From Actinomadura barringtoniae (lineage in GTDB: Bacteria; Actinomycetota; Actinomycetes; Streptosporangiales; Streptosporangiaceae), in contig NZ_JAGEOJ010000005.1 of assembly GCF_017573505.1 (NCBI RefSeq), positions 496,001-560,000 on the forward strand: a stretch of DNA of 64,000 nucleotides. The letters are read 5' to 3'. The notes beneath the pieces are model-generated. The model had not been told where the DNA came from, ran no database searches, and was given only the letters and a program-made list of their open reading frames with translations. A program made the position numbers and the translations under genes. Shown piece after piece: positions 54,752 through 63,397 of this stretch. How positions within the stretch are numbered: the stretch's first letter is position 1; every line of letters starts with the position of its first letter.

Positions 54752-55041
54752 GAGCCCGTCCCCCCACGCCATCCCACAGAACAGGTACCCGGACCGGGGG
54801 CTCACACCGCAGGAGAATTTTCCATGAATTGCTGGCAACGTTCATGGGGGCCTGAAACGTCTCTCTTGTGAGGCTTCTCCGCTCCGCATGGCCGACCGAC
54901 GGATTAAAGGGAACGCGAACAGAGCTTTCGGACAAGTACGGGACAAGAGCCAGCTGACCGACGAAAGGCGCCGCCATCGTTGAGATAACTGCGGGCCAGG
55001 GCACGTACCCCATCGGGCCGTCCCTGACGACGACGCTGATC
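54752..55041. other. Divergent intergenic region
   Basis: About 290 bases between the leftward DUF6077-like gene and the rightward DPM1-like GT2. The 54810-54930 part is less GC-rich and should carry divergent promoters. The right end, from 54958, is open in the GT2 reading frame and probably codes for its true N-terminus. Confidence 0.45.
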
Positions 55042-55749
55042 GTGATCCCGGCCCTGAACGAGGAACGCGCCATCACCGGCGTGCTGCACGAGCTGGCTCT
55101 GTGCTGCCCGGACGCCGACGTCCTGGTCGTCGACGACGGCTCGTCCGACGGCACCGGCGCCGCGGCCGAGGCGCTGGGGGTGCCCGTCGTCCGGCTGCCG
55201 TTCAATCTCGGCGTCGGCGGCGCGATGCGGGCGGGCTACCGCCACGCCCTGCGCCACCGCTACCGGGCCGTCGTCCAGGTGGACGCGGACGGGCAGCACG
55301 ACGCCTCCTACATCCCCCGGCTCGTCGCCGAGCTCGGGTCGGCGGACCTGGTGATCGGCGCGCGGTTCGCCGGGGAGGGCCGGTACTCGGCGGGCCGGGG
55401 CCCGCGCCGCTGGGCGATGAGCATGCTGGCCGCCGTCCTGTCGCGGCTGGCCGGAACGCGGCTCACCGACACGACCAGCGGGTTCCGCGCCGCCGGTCCG
55501 CGCGCCATCGAGGTCTTCGCCGAGCACTACCCGGCCGAGTATCTCGGCGACACGGTCGAGTCCCTGGTGATCGCCGTGCGGTCCGGCTGCACCGTGCGGC
55601 AGGTCCCGGTCGCGATGCGGCCGCGCGCCGCCGGCCGGTCCAGCCAGTCGCCGCTCCGGGCGTCGGTCTACCTGCTGCGCGCCTTCGTCGCGCTCGGGCT
55701 GGCCCTGGTGCGCCGTTGGACGCCCACGTCCCCGGCGCGCTCCTCATGA
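55042..55749 (+). CDS. DPM1-like GT2 glycosyltransferase; true start probably upstream
   Basis: 235 residues from the first ATG/GTG/TTG-class start (GTG 55042). Motifs are VIPALNEERAI, VVDDGSSDGTG, VQVDADGQHD and the membrane-proximal VRQVPVAMRPRAAGRSS. It likely makes a polyprenyl-phosphate sugar. Starting at 55042 removes most of the first beta strand. The frame is open back to 54958 and encodes LTTTLIVIPALNEE, as expected for the fold; within it ATC 54976, seven bases after GAAAGG, or CTG 55024 could be non-standard starts. The stop overlaps the DUF2304 start. Confidence 0.85.
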   Translation: MIPALNEERAITGVLHELALCCPDADVLVVDDGSSDGTGAAAEALGVPVVRLPFNLGVGGAMRAGYRHALRHRYRAVVQVDADGQHDASYIPRLVAELGSADLVIGARFAGEGRYSAGRGPRRWAMSMLAAVLSRLAGTRLTDTTSGFRAAGPRAIEVFAEHYPAEYLGDTVESLVIAVRSGCTVRQVPVAMRPRAAGRSSQSPLRASVYLLRAFVALGLALVRRWTPTSPARSS

Positions 55750-56162
55750 CCGTCTACCAGCTGGGACTGGCCGGAGCCGCCATCTCGCTGCTGGTGATCT
55801 TCGAAATGCTCCGCCGGCGCCGGCTCCGGGAGAAGTACGCGATCACCTGGGTGGTCGTCGCGCTGTTCATCGTGGTGATCGCGGTCTTCCCGGGCGTGCT
55901 GACCTGGGCCGCCGAGCTCACCGGCGTGGAGGTCCCGGCCAACCTGCTGTTCTTCGGCGCCAGCCTGGTGCTGCTGGCCCTGAACGTCCAGCTCAGCTCG
56001 GAGGTGAGCCGGCTGGAGGACAAGGTCCGCACCCTCGCCGAGGAACTCGGCCTGCAGCGCCTGCTCCTCCAGCAGCTCGAGCAGGCCGCCGCCGAGCGCG
56101 AGGACGCCGGCCATGAGAAGGGCACGGGCGGCGAGGTCCACGAGATCAGCGAAGGCCCATGA
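55746..56162 (+). CDS. DUF2304 membrane protein
   Basis: 138 residues: three transmembrane helices (about 5-25, 35-55, 68-90) and a C-terminal amphipathic coiled coil (LEDKVRTLAEELGLQ). DUF2304 proteins almost always accompany a DPM1-like GT2, as here, and probably form the membrane part of a complex with it. It overlaps both neighbours by four bases (ATGA). Confidence 0.9.
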   Translation: MTVYQLGLAGAAISLLVIFEMLRRRRLREKYAITWVVVALFIVVIAVFPGVLTWAAELTGVEVPANLLFFGASLVLLALNVQLSSEVSRLEDKVRTLAEELGLQRLLLQQLEQAAAEREDAGHEKGTGGEVHEISEGP

Positions 56163-57442
56163 GGGCGCTGAGGACGGCGCGGGCCACCGCGGGCTCCACC
56201 TCGGTGGCCTCGGGAACGCTGACCATCGGCGCGGGCCTGGTGCTGCTCGGGCTGTCGGCCACCGTCTACCTGGTGCTGTCGGCCCGGGCGGTCGGGCCCC
56301 GCGAGTTCGCCTCGGTCTCGACCCTGTGGACGCTGGTCTACACCTTCGGCATCGGCGCGTTCCTGCCGTTCGAGCAGGAACTCGGCCGGGCGCTGGCACA
56401 CCGCACCGAGCTCGGCCAGGGCGGGCGGCCGGTGGTGATCCGCACCGCCCAGGCCGCCGCGGTGACGCTGACGGTCCTGCTGGTCGCCGGTGCGGCGCTC
56501 GCACCACAGCTGGTGGACCGGCTGTTCGACGGCCATTGGGCGCTGCTCATCGCGCTGGCGGTCGCGGTCGCGGCGATGGCCGCGCAGTACGTCACGCGCG
56601 GGGCGTTCGCCGGCTCGGGCCGCTTCGCCTGGTACTCGGCCCAGCTCGGCATCGAGGGCGGGCTCCGGATCGCCGGCTGCGCCGTTCTGTTCCTGCTGGG
56701 GACCGAGACGATCGGGCCCTACGCCTGGATCCTCGCCATTGCGCCGCTGACGTCGGTGCTGCTGACGGCGCCGGGCACCCGCCGAGGCCTGCGGCCCGGC
56801 CCGGCCGCGGCCTGGGAGGAGGTCTCGGTCAACCTCGGCTGGCTGCTCGCCGCCGCGATCTGCGCGCAGGGCGTGGCGAACGCCGCCATGGTCGCGATGA
56901 AGCTCCTGGACCCCGACGGCGACGCCGCCGGGCAGTTCCTCGCGGCCTTCGTCGTCGCCCGGGTGCCGCTGTTCCTGTTCCAGGCCGTTCAGGCGGCGCT
57001 GCTGCCCGGGCTGGCCAGGGCGCTAGCCGCCGGGGACCGGCAGGGGTTCCACCGGGAGCTGCGGCACGTGCTGACCGCCACCGGAGCCGTCGCGGGAGCG
57101 GGCGTGCTGGGCTCGGCCGTGCTCGGCCCCCAGGTGCTCGGCCTGGCCTTCGGTTCGGAGTTCTCCCTGGGCCGCCTGGACATCGTGGTGCTGGCGGCCG
57201 CCACCGGCCTCTACATGGTCGCCCAGGTGTTCCAGTCGGGGCTGGTGGCGCTCAAGCGCCATCGGGACAACGCCATCGGCTGGTCGTCCTCGCTGGCGGT
57301 CTTCGTCCTGGCCTGTCTCGTCCCCGTCTCCGCACTGCACCGGGTCGAGCTGGCCCTGGTGCTCTCCTGTGTCGTCGCCGCGGGCTACATGAGCGCGCGG
57401 CTGTTCACCGCCTCGAACGTCCCCGATGGAGTGACCTCTTGA
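56159..57442 (+). CDS. Wzx/MATE-like polysaccharide exporter
   Basis: 427 residues with about twelve transmembrane helices spread evenly (LTIGAGLVLLGLSATVYLVL near the start, FLFQAVQAALLPGLARAL mid-protein). Resembles the polysaccharide biosynthesis (O-antigen flippase) superfamily that moves lipid-linked oligosaccharides outward. It lies between DUF2304 and the next membrane protein with four-base overlaps at both ends. Confidence 0.87.
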   Translation: MRALRTARATAGSTSVASGTLTIGAGLVLLGLSATVYLVLSARAVGPREFASVSTLWTLVYTFGIGAFLPFEQELGRALAHRTELGQGGRPVVIRTAQAAAVTLTVLLVAGAALAPQLVDRLFDGHWALLIALAVAVAAMAAQYVTRGAFAGSGRFAWYSAQLGIEGGLRIAGCAVLFLLGTETIGPYAWILAIAPLTSVLLTAPGTRRGLRPGPAAAWEEVSVNLGWLLAAAICAQGVANAAMVAMKLLDPDGDAAGQFLAAFVVARVPLFLFQAVQAALLPGLARALAAGDRQGFHRELRHVLTATGAVAGAGVLGSAVLGPQVLGLAFGSEFSLGRLDIVVLAAATGLYMVAQVFQSGLVALKRHRDNAIGWSSSLAVFVLACLVPVSALHRVELALVLSCVVAAGYMSARLFTASNVPDGVTS

Positions 57443-59145
57443 TCAGCCGTTGGACCAGCCGCTGGATCGGCACGATTCCCGCCCGCCTACGGCTGCCGCT
57501 GCTCGTCTACGCCGTCACCCAGCTGATCCTGCTGGCCTGGTGGGCCTCGTACTACCCGGGGCTGATGAGCTACGACTCCATCTCCTACGTCTGGCACGTC
57601 ACCACCAACCATTGGATGGCCAACCACTCGGTGGCCTACGACGGGCTGGTGTGGTTGTCGCTGAAGACCGGCGGGGGCCTCGGCCCGCTCACGTTCCTGC
57701 AGACCGTGGCCGCGGCCGCGGTCCTGGCGTACACCGCCGACGTGCTGCACGCCCTCGGCGTGCGGGCCCGGTGGGCGGCCACGGCGGCGGTGGCCACGGT
57801 CGTCCTGCCCACGCTCGGCACGTTCGTGGTCTTCGTGTGGAAGGACGTCCCGTTCACGCTCTCGGCGGTGCTCGCCTTCGCCGCGACCGGGCGCCTCGTC
57901 GCCCGGCGGCGGGCGGGCGCGACCGGCTTCCCGGCGCGAGCGGTCGGGCTGCTGGCGCTGGGCTTCCTCGGGCTGGCGCTGTTCCGCAACAACGGGTTCC
58001 TCACCGCGATGATCGCGGCGCCGATCCTGATCGTCGCGCTGTCCGGCCTGCGCCGCGCGATCGCCGTCGCCACCATCGTGCCGATCATCGTCTCGTTCGT
58101 CCTGACGGGCTGGGTCTACCCGGCGCTGGGCGTCCAGGGCGCCGAGCCCGCCCTCACCTATGCCTCCGCGTACGCCGACGTCTCGGTCGCCTACGTCCAG
58201 CGGCCCGACACCTTCACCAAGGCGGACAAGCGGCTGATGACGCAGGTCGCGCCGCTGGACCACTGGGCCTACGCCGGGAGCAACTGCTACAACTCCGACT
58301 GGCTGACCAACAAGCCGGGGTTCAGCAAGTCGGCCGCGAACCGGCTGAACGACCGGCTGCTGGACCTCTGGATGCGCACGATCAAGCGATCCCCCGACGT
58401 GGTCGTCGGAGCCCGGATCTGCCGGGGCTCGATCGCCTGGGCGGTCTTTCCCGGCCCCGCCTATCTGGGCGGGCACACCGCCGTCGGTCCCAGCCAGATT
58501 CCGAAGGACCGGTTCAGCTGGGCGCTGCCCGGCGGGCGCATGGAAGGCAGCCCGTACCTTTCCGAGCTGAAGATCCGGCCGCTGTCGCAGCCGGTCCACG
58601 ACGCCGCCGAGTTCACGCGCCGGCTCAGCCTGACCCCGCAGTTCGAGTGGCTCCTGCAGCGCGCGCCGATCTGGTGCTACCTGGGCTATCTGGCCATCGG
58701 GCTGTACGCGTGGCGGCGCCGTACCCCGGCGGCCTGGGCGCTCGCGGCCGTGATCGTCGGGGGCCAGCTGGGCGTGCTGGCGGCCAATCCCGCGCAGCTG
58801 TTCCGGTACATGACGGCGCCCATGATGCTCGGGATCCTGACGCTGCCGCTGCTGACGACGCCCCGGCGAACGCGGGCCGAGGCTCAGACCGACGAGGAGC
58901 GGACGGCCTCTTCCTCTTCGTCCGCCTCGGCCTCTGCCTCCGACTCCAGCCCTTCAGCGTCGTCCTCTTCGCCGGGCTTGACCTCGGGCTCGACCTCGGA
59001 CTCAGGCTCGGACTCCGACGCCGGGGACGCCGAGGACGCCGCCTCGGGGGCCACCGCCTCCACGGCGAGCGCGGGCCTGCGGGCGCCCGGGACGAGGGCG
59101 AGGACGGCGGCCAGCGCGGCGAAGGGGATCGCGGGCGGGATGTAG
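57439..59145 (+). CDS. DUF6020-like polytopic membrane protein with Ser-rich tail
   Basis: 568 residues from the TTG at 57439, which overlaps the exporter stop (TTGA). About eleven transmembrane helices occupy residues 20-470; an early outer loop reads YYPGLMSYDSISYVWH, and a long extracytoplasmic segment contains AGSNCYNSDWLTN. Resembles DUF6020, related to GT-C transferases. The last 87 codons are a Ser/Ala/Asp-rich tail fully antisense to the Glu-rich tail of the convergent gene, so the tail may be non-essential or an annotation extension. Last gene of the four-gene operon starting with the DPM1-like GT2. Confidence 0.8.
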   Translation: MISRWTSRWIGTIPARLRLPLLVYAVTQLILLAWWASYYPGLMSYDSISYVWHVTTNHWMANHSVAYDGLVWLSLKTGGGLGPLTFLQTVAAAAVLAYTADVLHALGVRARWAATAAVATVVLPTLGTFVVFVWKDVPFTLSAVLAFAATGRLVARRRAGATGFPARAVGLLALGFLGLALFRNNGFLTAMIAAPILIVALSGLRRAIAVATIVPIIVSFVLTGWVYPALGVQGAEPALTYASAYADVSVAYVQRPDTFTKADKRLMTQVAPLDHWAYAGSNCYNSDWLTNKPGFSKSAANRLNDRLLDLWMRTIKRSPDVVVGARICRGSIAWAVFPGPAYLGGHTAVGPSQIPKDRFSWALPGGRMEGSPYLSELKIRPLSQPVHDAAEFTRRLSLTPQFEWLLQRAPIWCYLGYLAIGLYAWRRRTPAAWALAAVIVGGQLGVLAANPAQLFRYMTAPMMLGILTLPLLTTPRRTRAEAQTDEERTASSSSSASASASDSSPSASSSSPGLTSGSTSDSGSDSDAGDAEDAASGATASTASAGLRAPGTRARTAASAAKGIAGGM

Positions 59146-60506
59146 CGGTAGTCGAAGTCGGCGGTCGCGGCGGGGATCACCAGCAGCGCCGCGGCCATCG
59201 ACCACGGGAGCAGCACCGAGCCGCCCCAGCGGCTGCGCGGCCTGAGCCTGATCACGATGCCGGCGAGGCCGACGGCCATCAGCCCGCCGAGGACCGGTCC
59301 AGGGGTGTACCAGCGGTCCTGGTAACCGCGGATCCAGGCGGCGTCGGGCTCGACGACGCGGATCTCGCCGGTCGTGCCGCCGTACTGCTCGGCGAGCAGC
59401 GACTCCTCGTCCGACCATTCCTCGCCGACCGGGAAGCGCAGGTTCTGGTAGGTCCACGGCGTCGGATACGGCTCGCGCTCACCGCCCTTGAACGCGCGGA
59501 AGGTGTCGCGGACGACGACGTCGGCGTAGTCGCGCGGCTGGGCCTTCACGGCCTCGTCGGCGAACTCCCCCGCGAGCTTGTTGCCCTGCTCCCCGTAGAT
59601 CCCGCCGGGGATCCTGGTGAACGGGGAGTCCTGCGTCCACAGCGAGCGGAACGCGGGGGCGAGGGCGGGGTCGCTCGGCGGGTTCTTCGGGCACATCACG
59701 GCGAGCTCGGGCCTCGGCTTGATCTTGGCGCAGTCGGCGAACGACATGACCCGGCCGTACATCCAGACGTTGTCGGCCGCCGAGACGGTGAACTTGCCCC
59801 AGTGGTCGTCGTACCACTTCATGTAGGCCAGGAACGGCACCGCGAAGACCGCTCCGGCGGCCAGCACCGAGGCGAGGGTGCGCCGCCAGCCGCTCCAGCG
59901 CAGCAGCAGCGCGAGCACGATCAGCGCGAGCAGCGGCAGCCCGGCCAGGCGCGTCACGGCCGCGCAGCCGATGAGCCCGCCCGCGAGCGCCCCGGTCCAC
60001 CAGCTCACCCGGGGCCGCCACAGCACGACCGTCACCGACGCCATGAGCAGGAACGTGAACAGGCTGTCGGCCAGCATCATGTGTTCGAGCTGGATGGTGT
60101 TCCCGTCGTACAGCGGCAGGATCGCGGCGGCGGTCGCGGGCACGCCCGGCAGCAGGATCCAGCGCGGGAACGCGGCGCGCACGTGCCGCCAGACCAGCGC
60201 GTACACCATCACGCCGACCAGCGCGCCGAGCGCGGCCTGCGCCGCGACGACCATGCCGAAGTCGTGGAACGGCTCCAGCCCGCGCAGGAAGATCGAGTAG
60301 CCGCTGGGACGCCCGATGTGCGGCCGGAACGCGATGGCCGCGTGCAGGTAGCCGTAGGAGTCGCCGCCCCACAGCGGAGCCGGGTAGCCGTGCGCGGCGA
60401 TGACCCTGACCCCGACCGCACCGGCCAGAACGAAGGTGAAGAGAAGATGAGCCGCGACGAAACGTCCGGTTCCCCTGAAAAGACGCGTTAGGGGCCGGGT
60501 ACTCAC
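58884..60506 (-). CDS. GT39-like membrane glycosyltransferase with acidic tail
   Basis: 540 residues. About ten transmembrane helices, first outer loop GGDSYGYLHAAIAF and FRPHIGRPSGYSIFL as in ArnT/PMT-type GT-C enzymes, and a soluble loop before the last helices. The C-terminal 75 residues are Glu/Ser-rich (EADEEEEAVRSSSV) and lie opposite the tail of the convergent gene. The GTG overlaps the upstream gene's stop by four bases. Confidence 0.85.
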   Translation of the reverse strand: MSTRPLTRLFRGTGRFVAAHLLFTFVLAGAVGVRVIAAHGYPAPLWGGDSYGYLHAAIAFRPHIGRPSGYSIFLRGLEPFHDFGMVVAAQAALGALVGVMVYALVWRHVRAAFPRWILLPGVPATAAAILPLYDGNTIQLEHMMLADSLFTFLLMASVTVVLWRPRVSWWTGALAGGLIGCAAVTRLAGLPLLALIVLALLLRWSGWRRTLASVLAAGAVFAVPFLAYMKWYDDHWGKFTVSAADNVWMYGRVMSFADCAKIKPRPELAVMCPKNPPSDPALAPAFRSLWTQDSPFTRIPGGIYGEQGNKLAGEFADEAVKAQPRDYADVVVRDTFRAFKGGEREPYPTPWTYQNLRFPVGEEWSDEESLLAEQYGGTTGEIRVVEPDAAWIRGYQDRWYTPGPVLGGLMAVGLAGIVIRLRPRSRWGGSVLLPWSMAAALLVIPAATADFDYRYIPPAIPFAALAAVLALVPGARRPALAVEAVAPEAASSASPASESEPESEVEPEVKPGEEDDAEGLESEAEAEADEEEEAVRSSSV

Positions 60507-63397
60507 TGCATAAGCTTAGCGAGGTTCCGAGGGCTTCCCTTCTCGAAGACACTCGCCACGGGGAAGTAGCTCTCCAGGAAAGCGAACACCACCTGTCCCT
60601 GCTCTTCCGGGGAAAGATCGCCGTGGTGGGTGTCGTTCAGGCAGATCACTTCGTACTGCCGCTGCGTGAGGATCTGCGTGAGGCGCGGGTGCTGGGTGGC
60701 GTCGCCGACGTTCACGTACGTGGACTTGATCTCCCCCGGCACGCTGCGCCCGGTGAAGAACCCGACGTAGTGGTGCAGCGACGACGGGATCGCGATGTCG
60801 GTGTGCGCCCGCACCTGGCTCGCGGCCGTGGTCGCGACCTCCGCCGGGAAGCGTTCGGCGATGTCGGCGAGCACGTCGCGCCGCAGCGCGTGCGGGGTGT
60901 GCAGGAACGCGTGCGTCAGCGTGTGGCCGAACGCCTCTTCGATCAGCCTGCGGTTGTTCTTGCCCGCGCTGAAGTTGAAGTCGTCCTCGGGCGAGACCGG
61001 GGTGAGCGGGACCGAGGTCGGCGACTGGAAATGCCTGGCCGTTCCGCTGGAGTGGAAGAACCGTTCCGCCGTCACCGGCGAGCCGAGGAAAACGTCGTCG
61101 TTGAAGTAGAGGAACTGGTCCGACAGCCCGTCGATGTGGTGCAGCTGCGACTCGATGGCGTGCGAGTTGAACGTCGGCAGCAGGCCCCGATCACCGAAGA
61201 TCTCCCGATGGTCGACGATCCTGATCTTCGGGTGTGAGGTGTCGAGCCAGGCGGGCACCTGGTCGTCGGTCACGAGGTGGATCGTGCGCACCCAGGGTGC
61301 GAACATCTCCAGGCTGCGCAGCGAGTAGCGCAGCTCGTCGCGGGACCGGAAGCGCGCGTCCGATCCCGCGGCGTCGACCGGCGGGCGTCCCATCGCGGCG
61401 AACGCCTCGTTCCGGCGGCTCCGCCAGTCCGGGTCGTCGCCGTCGACCCAGGTGTAGACGACGTCCACGGGGAACGCGACGTCGGCGACCAGCGTGGCGT
61501 CGAGCGCGGCGACCGACGGGTACTCGCGGTCGCCGATCCGGACGCGGCCCGGCGTCATGGCAGCGGCGGGCACGGTGTCGCCCAGCAGCGTCCGCCTGGT
61601 CGGGACCAGGATCCCGACGGAGTCGGCCCGGGGGGTGTGGGGGGTCGGTCCCCCTCGGGTGGTACTGCTCTCGTCGTCATCCTCGGTCCAGAACTCCAGG
61701 TCGCAGCCGTAGGCCGGGCCGTAGCTCAGGGTGCGCGACGAGGTCACGACGGGCTGGAAGACCCGCAGGCCCGCGAGGTCGACCGCGTCCTCGATCTCGG
61801 CGACGAGCGTTCCGGCCGCCGCTCGCCCACCCGCGCGCAGCGGCTCGGCGTAGACCGCGTCGTCGGCGTACGCGCCGGTCAGCGCCTCGATCGCGGCGGT
61901 CCGCTGCCCTGCCCGGACCACGACGCGATGACGCACGCCCTGGTCGCGCAGCAGCTGGTACGCCACCCCGGCACGGTCGAGGGGGCCGGTCACGATCTCC
62001 AGGTTGGCGCGGGTGACCTCGGCGGGCATGAGGTCGTCGGTGACCCGGCAGAGCCGCCCGCCGAACCGTACGAGCCCGGCCTGGTCCGACTGCAGCCGGT
62101 GCTCGCGCCGCCCGGCCTCCCCGCTGAGCGGCGGAACGGGCGGCGGGACGGCGGGCGCGAAGCCCGATCCGCCGGTCCGTGTCGTCCAGGCGGCCAGCCG
62201 GTCGGCCTTGACCGCACCGCGGTCGGCGTCGTCGCGCCCGTCGAGCAGGTCCGCGTAGAGGCGTTCCCAGTCGCCCATGACGCGGTCGATGTCGTACTGC
62301 CCGGCCGAGGCCAGCGCGGCGGCGCCGAACTCGCGCAGCATCCTCGGGTCGCCGATCAGCTTGATGAGCGCGGCGGCCAGGCCGTCGATGTCGTCCTGGG
62401 CGACCAGGAAGCCGTTCTCGCCGTGCGTGATGATCTCGGCGGGCCCGGTCTGGCAGTCGTAGCTCACCGCGGGCACCCCGGCGGCGAACGCCTCGGTGAG
62501 CACCAGCGGGAAGGCCTCGCCGTCGCGGGAGGTGAGCAGCGCGATGCTGGACTTGGCCCACTCCTCGGCCATCCGGCCGGTCGGGCCGAGCAGCTGGACC
62601 TGGTCGTGCAGCCCGAGGGCGCTCACCAGGCGGCGCAGCCGGGTCAGCTGCGGGCCGTCGCCGAACACGCGCAGCACCCAGTCCGGATGCACCTCGGCCA
62701 CCTGGGCGAACGCCCGGATCGCATGGTCGACCTGCTTGTCGGGCACCAGGCGGCGCGCCATCGTGACCGACTTGCCGGTGAGCGACGAGCGCGGCCGGAA
62801 GCCCGCCGGAACGGCGTTCACGATGACCTCGAGGCGCGGCGCGCAGTCGGTCAGCGTCTCCTCGAACCACTCCCGCGTCCGTTCGGTCAGCACGACCAGC
62901 GCGTCCAGGCGCGGCGCGTACCGGAACAGCGGCTCGCCGGTGCCGCCGCGGATCTGCGACGGGCGGTGCTCCTGGTGAACGGTCAGGACGCGCGCGGGCG
63001 GCAGCGTCGTGGTCACCGCCATCAGCGCGGGCGAGGTCGACACCAGCACGTCGGTGTCGAGCGCGCGCAGCTCGCGTTCGATCTCCAGGTCGCTCAGCCG
63101 GTTGAACGCCTTCTCCCAGCGCGGGTCGATCAGCCGGCTCGGGCTGCCCGCGAGCGTGCGGCACAGCTCGTCGTCCAGGTCGCAGTCGCGGACCGGGCGC
63201 GGCACCGGGCCGGTCTCGTCGACCAGGTAGCGCACCGGCACCCCGCCGCCCACCTCGAAGAAGCGCTCGGCGCTGGTACGGAAGACGCTGACGATCTCCA
63301 CGTCGTGGTCGGCCGCCAGGTGCTCCGCCTGGGTGTAGATCGCCCGTTCGGTGCCGCCCATGGCGTCCGCCCAGGTGAGCATGAACGTGATCTTCAC
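60503..63397 (-). CDS. GT4 - Stealth phosphotransferase fusion protein
   Basis: 964 residues. Residues 1-400 are a GT4 domain (LTWADAMGGTERAIYTQAEHL cut short here, SRDGEAFPLVLTEAFAAGVP). From about 640 the four Stealth conserved regions follow: DVVYTWVDGDD; RDELRYSLRSLEMFAPWV with HHIDGLSDQFLYFNDDVF; the central Asn/His-rich part; and EVICLNDTH. Stealth proteins transfer hexose-1-phosphate to make phosphodiester-linked polysaccharides. A 30-base dispersed repeat gives an insert near residues 580-590 in the linker between domains. GTG 63397 has GGAGG upstream and overlaps the preceding gene's stop by four bases. Confidence 0.92.
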   Translation of the reverse strand: MKITFMLTWADAMGGTERAIYTQAEHLAADHDVEIVSVFRTSAERFFEVGGGVPVRYLVDETGPVPRPVRDCDLDDELCRTLAGSPSRLIDPRWEKAFNRLSDLEIERELRALDTDVLVSTSPALMAVTTTLPPARVLTVHQEHRPSQIRGGTGEPLFRYAPRLDALVVLTERTREWFEETLTDCAPRLEVIVNAVPAGFRPRSSLTGKSVTMARRLVPDKQVDHAIRAFAQVAEVHPDWVLRVFGDGPQLTRLRRLVSALGLHDQVQLLGPTGRMAEEWAKSSIALLTSRDGEAFPLVLTEAFAAGVPAVSYDCQTGPAEIITHGENGFLVAQDDIDGLAAALIKLIGDPRMLREFGAAALASAGQYDIDRVMGDWERLYADLLDGRDDADRGAVKADRLAAWTTRTGGSGFAPAVPPPVPPLSGEAGRREHRLQSDQAGLVRFGGRLCRVTDDLMPAEVTRANLEIVTGPLDRAGVAYQLLRDQGVRHRVVVRAGQRTAAIEALTGAYADDAVYAEPLRAGGRAAAGTLVAEIEDAVDLAGLRVFQPVVTSSRTLSYGPAYGCDLEFWTEDDDESSTTRGGPTPHTPRADSVGILVPTRRTLLGDTVPAAAMTPGRVRIGDREYPSVAALDATLVADVAFPVDVVYTWVDGDDPDWRSRRNEAFAAMGRPPVDAAGSDARFRSRDELRYSLRSLEMFAPWVRTIHLVTDDQVPAWLDTSHPKIRIVDHREIFGDRGLLPTFNSHAIESQLHHIDGLSDQFLYFNDDVFLGSPVTAERFFHSSGTARHFQSPTSVPLTPVSPEDDFNFSAGKNNRRLIEEAFGHTLTHAFLHTPHALRRDVLADIAERFPAEVATTAASQVRAHTDIAIPSSLHHYVGFFTGRSVPGEIKSTYVNVGDATQHPRLTQILTQRQYEVICLNDTHHGDLSPEEQGQVVFAFLESYFPVASVFEKGSPRNLAKLMQ
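61630..61659. repeat. Dispersed 30-bp G-run repeat, copy 2, inside the GT4-Stealth gene
   Basis: Two G6 runs separated by TGT, then TCGGTCCCCCTCGGG on the plus strand. Matches copy 1 (7805-7834, minus strand) at 27 of 30 positions. It is read in the opposite orientation here, encoding RGGPTPHTPR in the interdomain linker. Confidence 0.85.
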
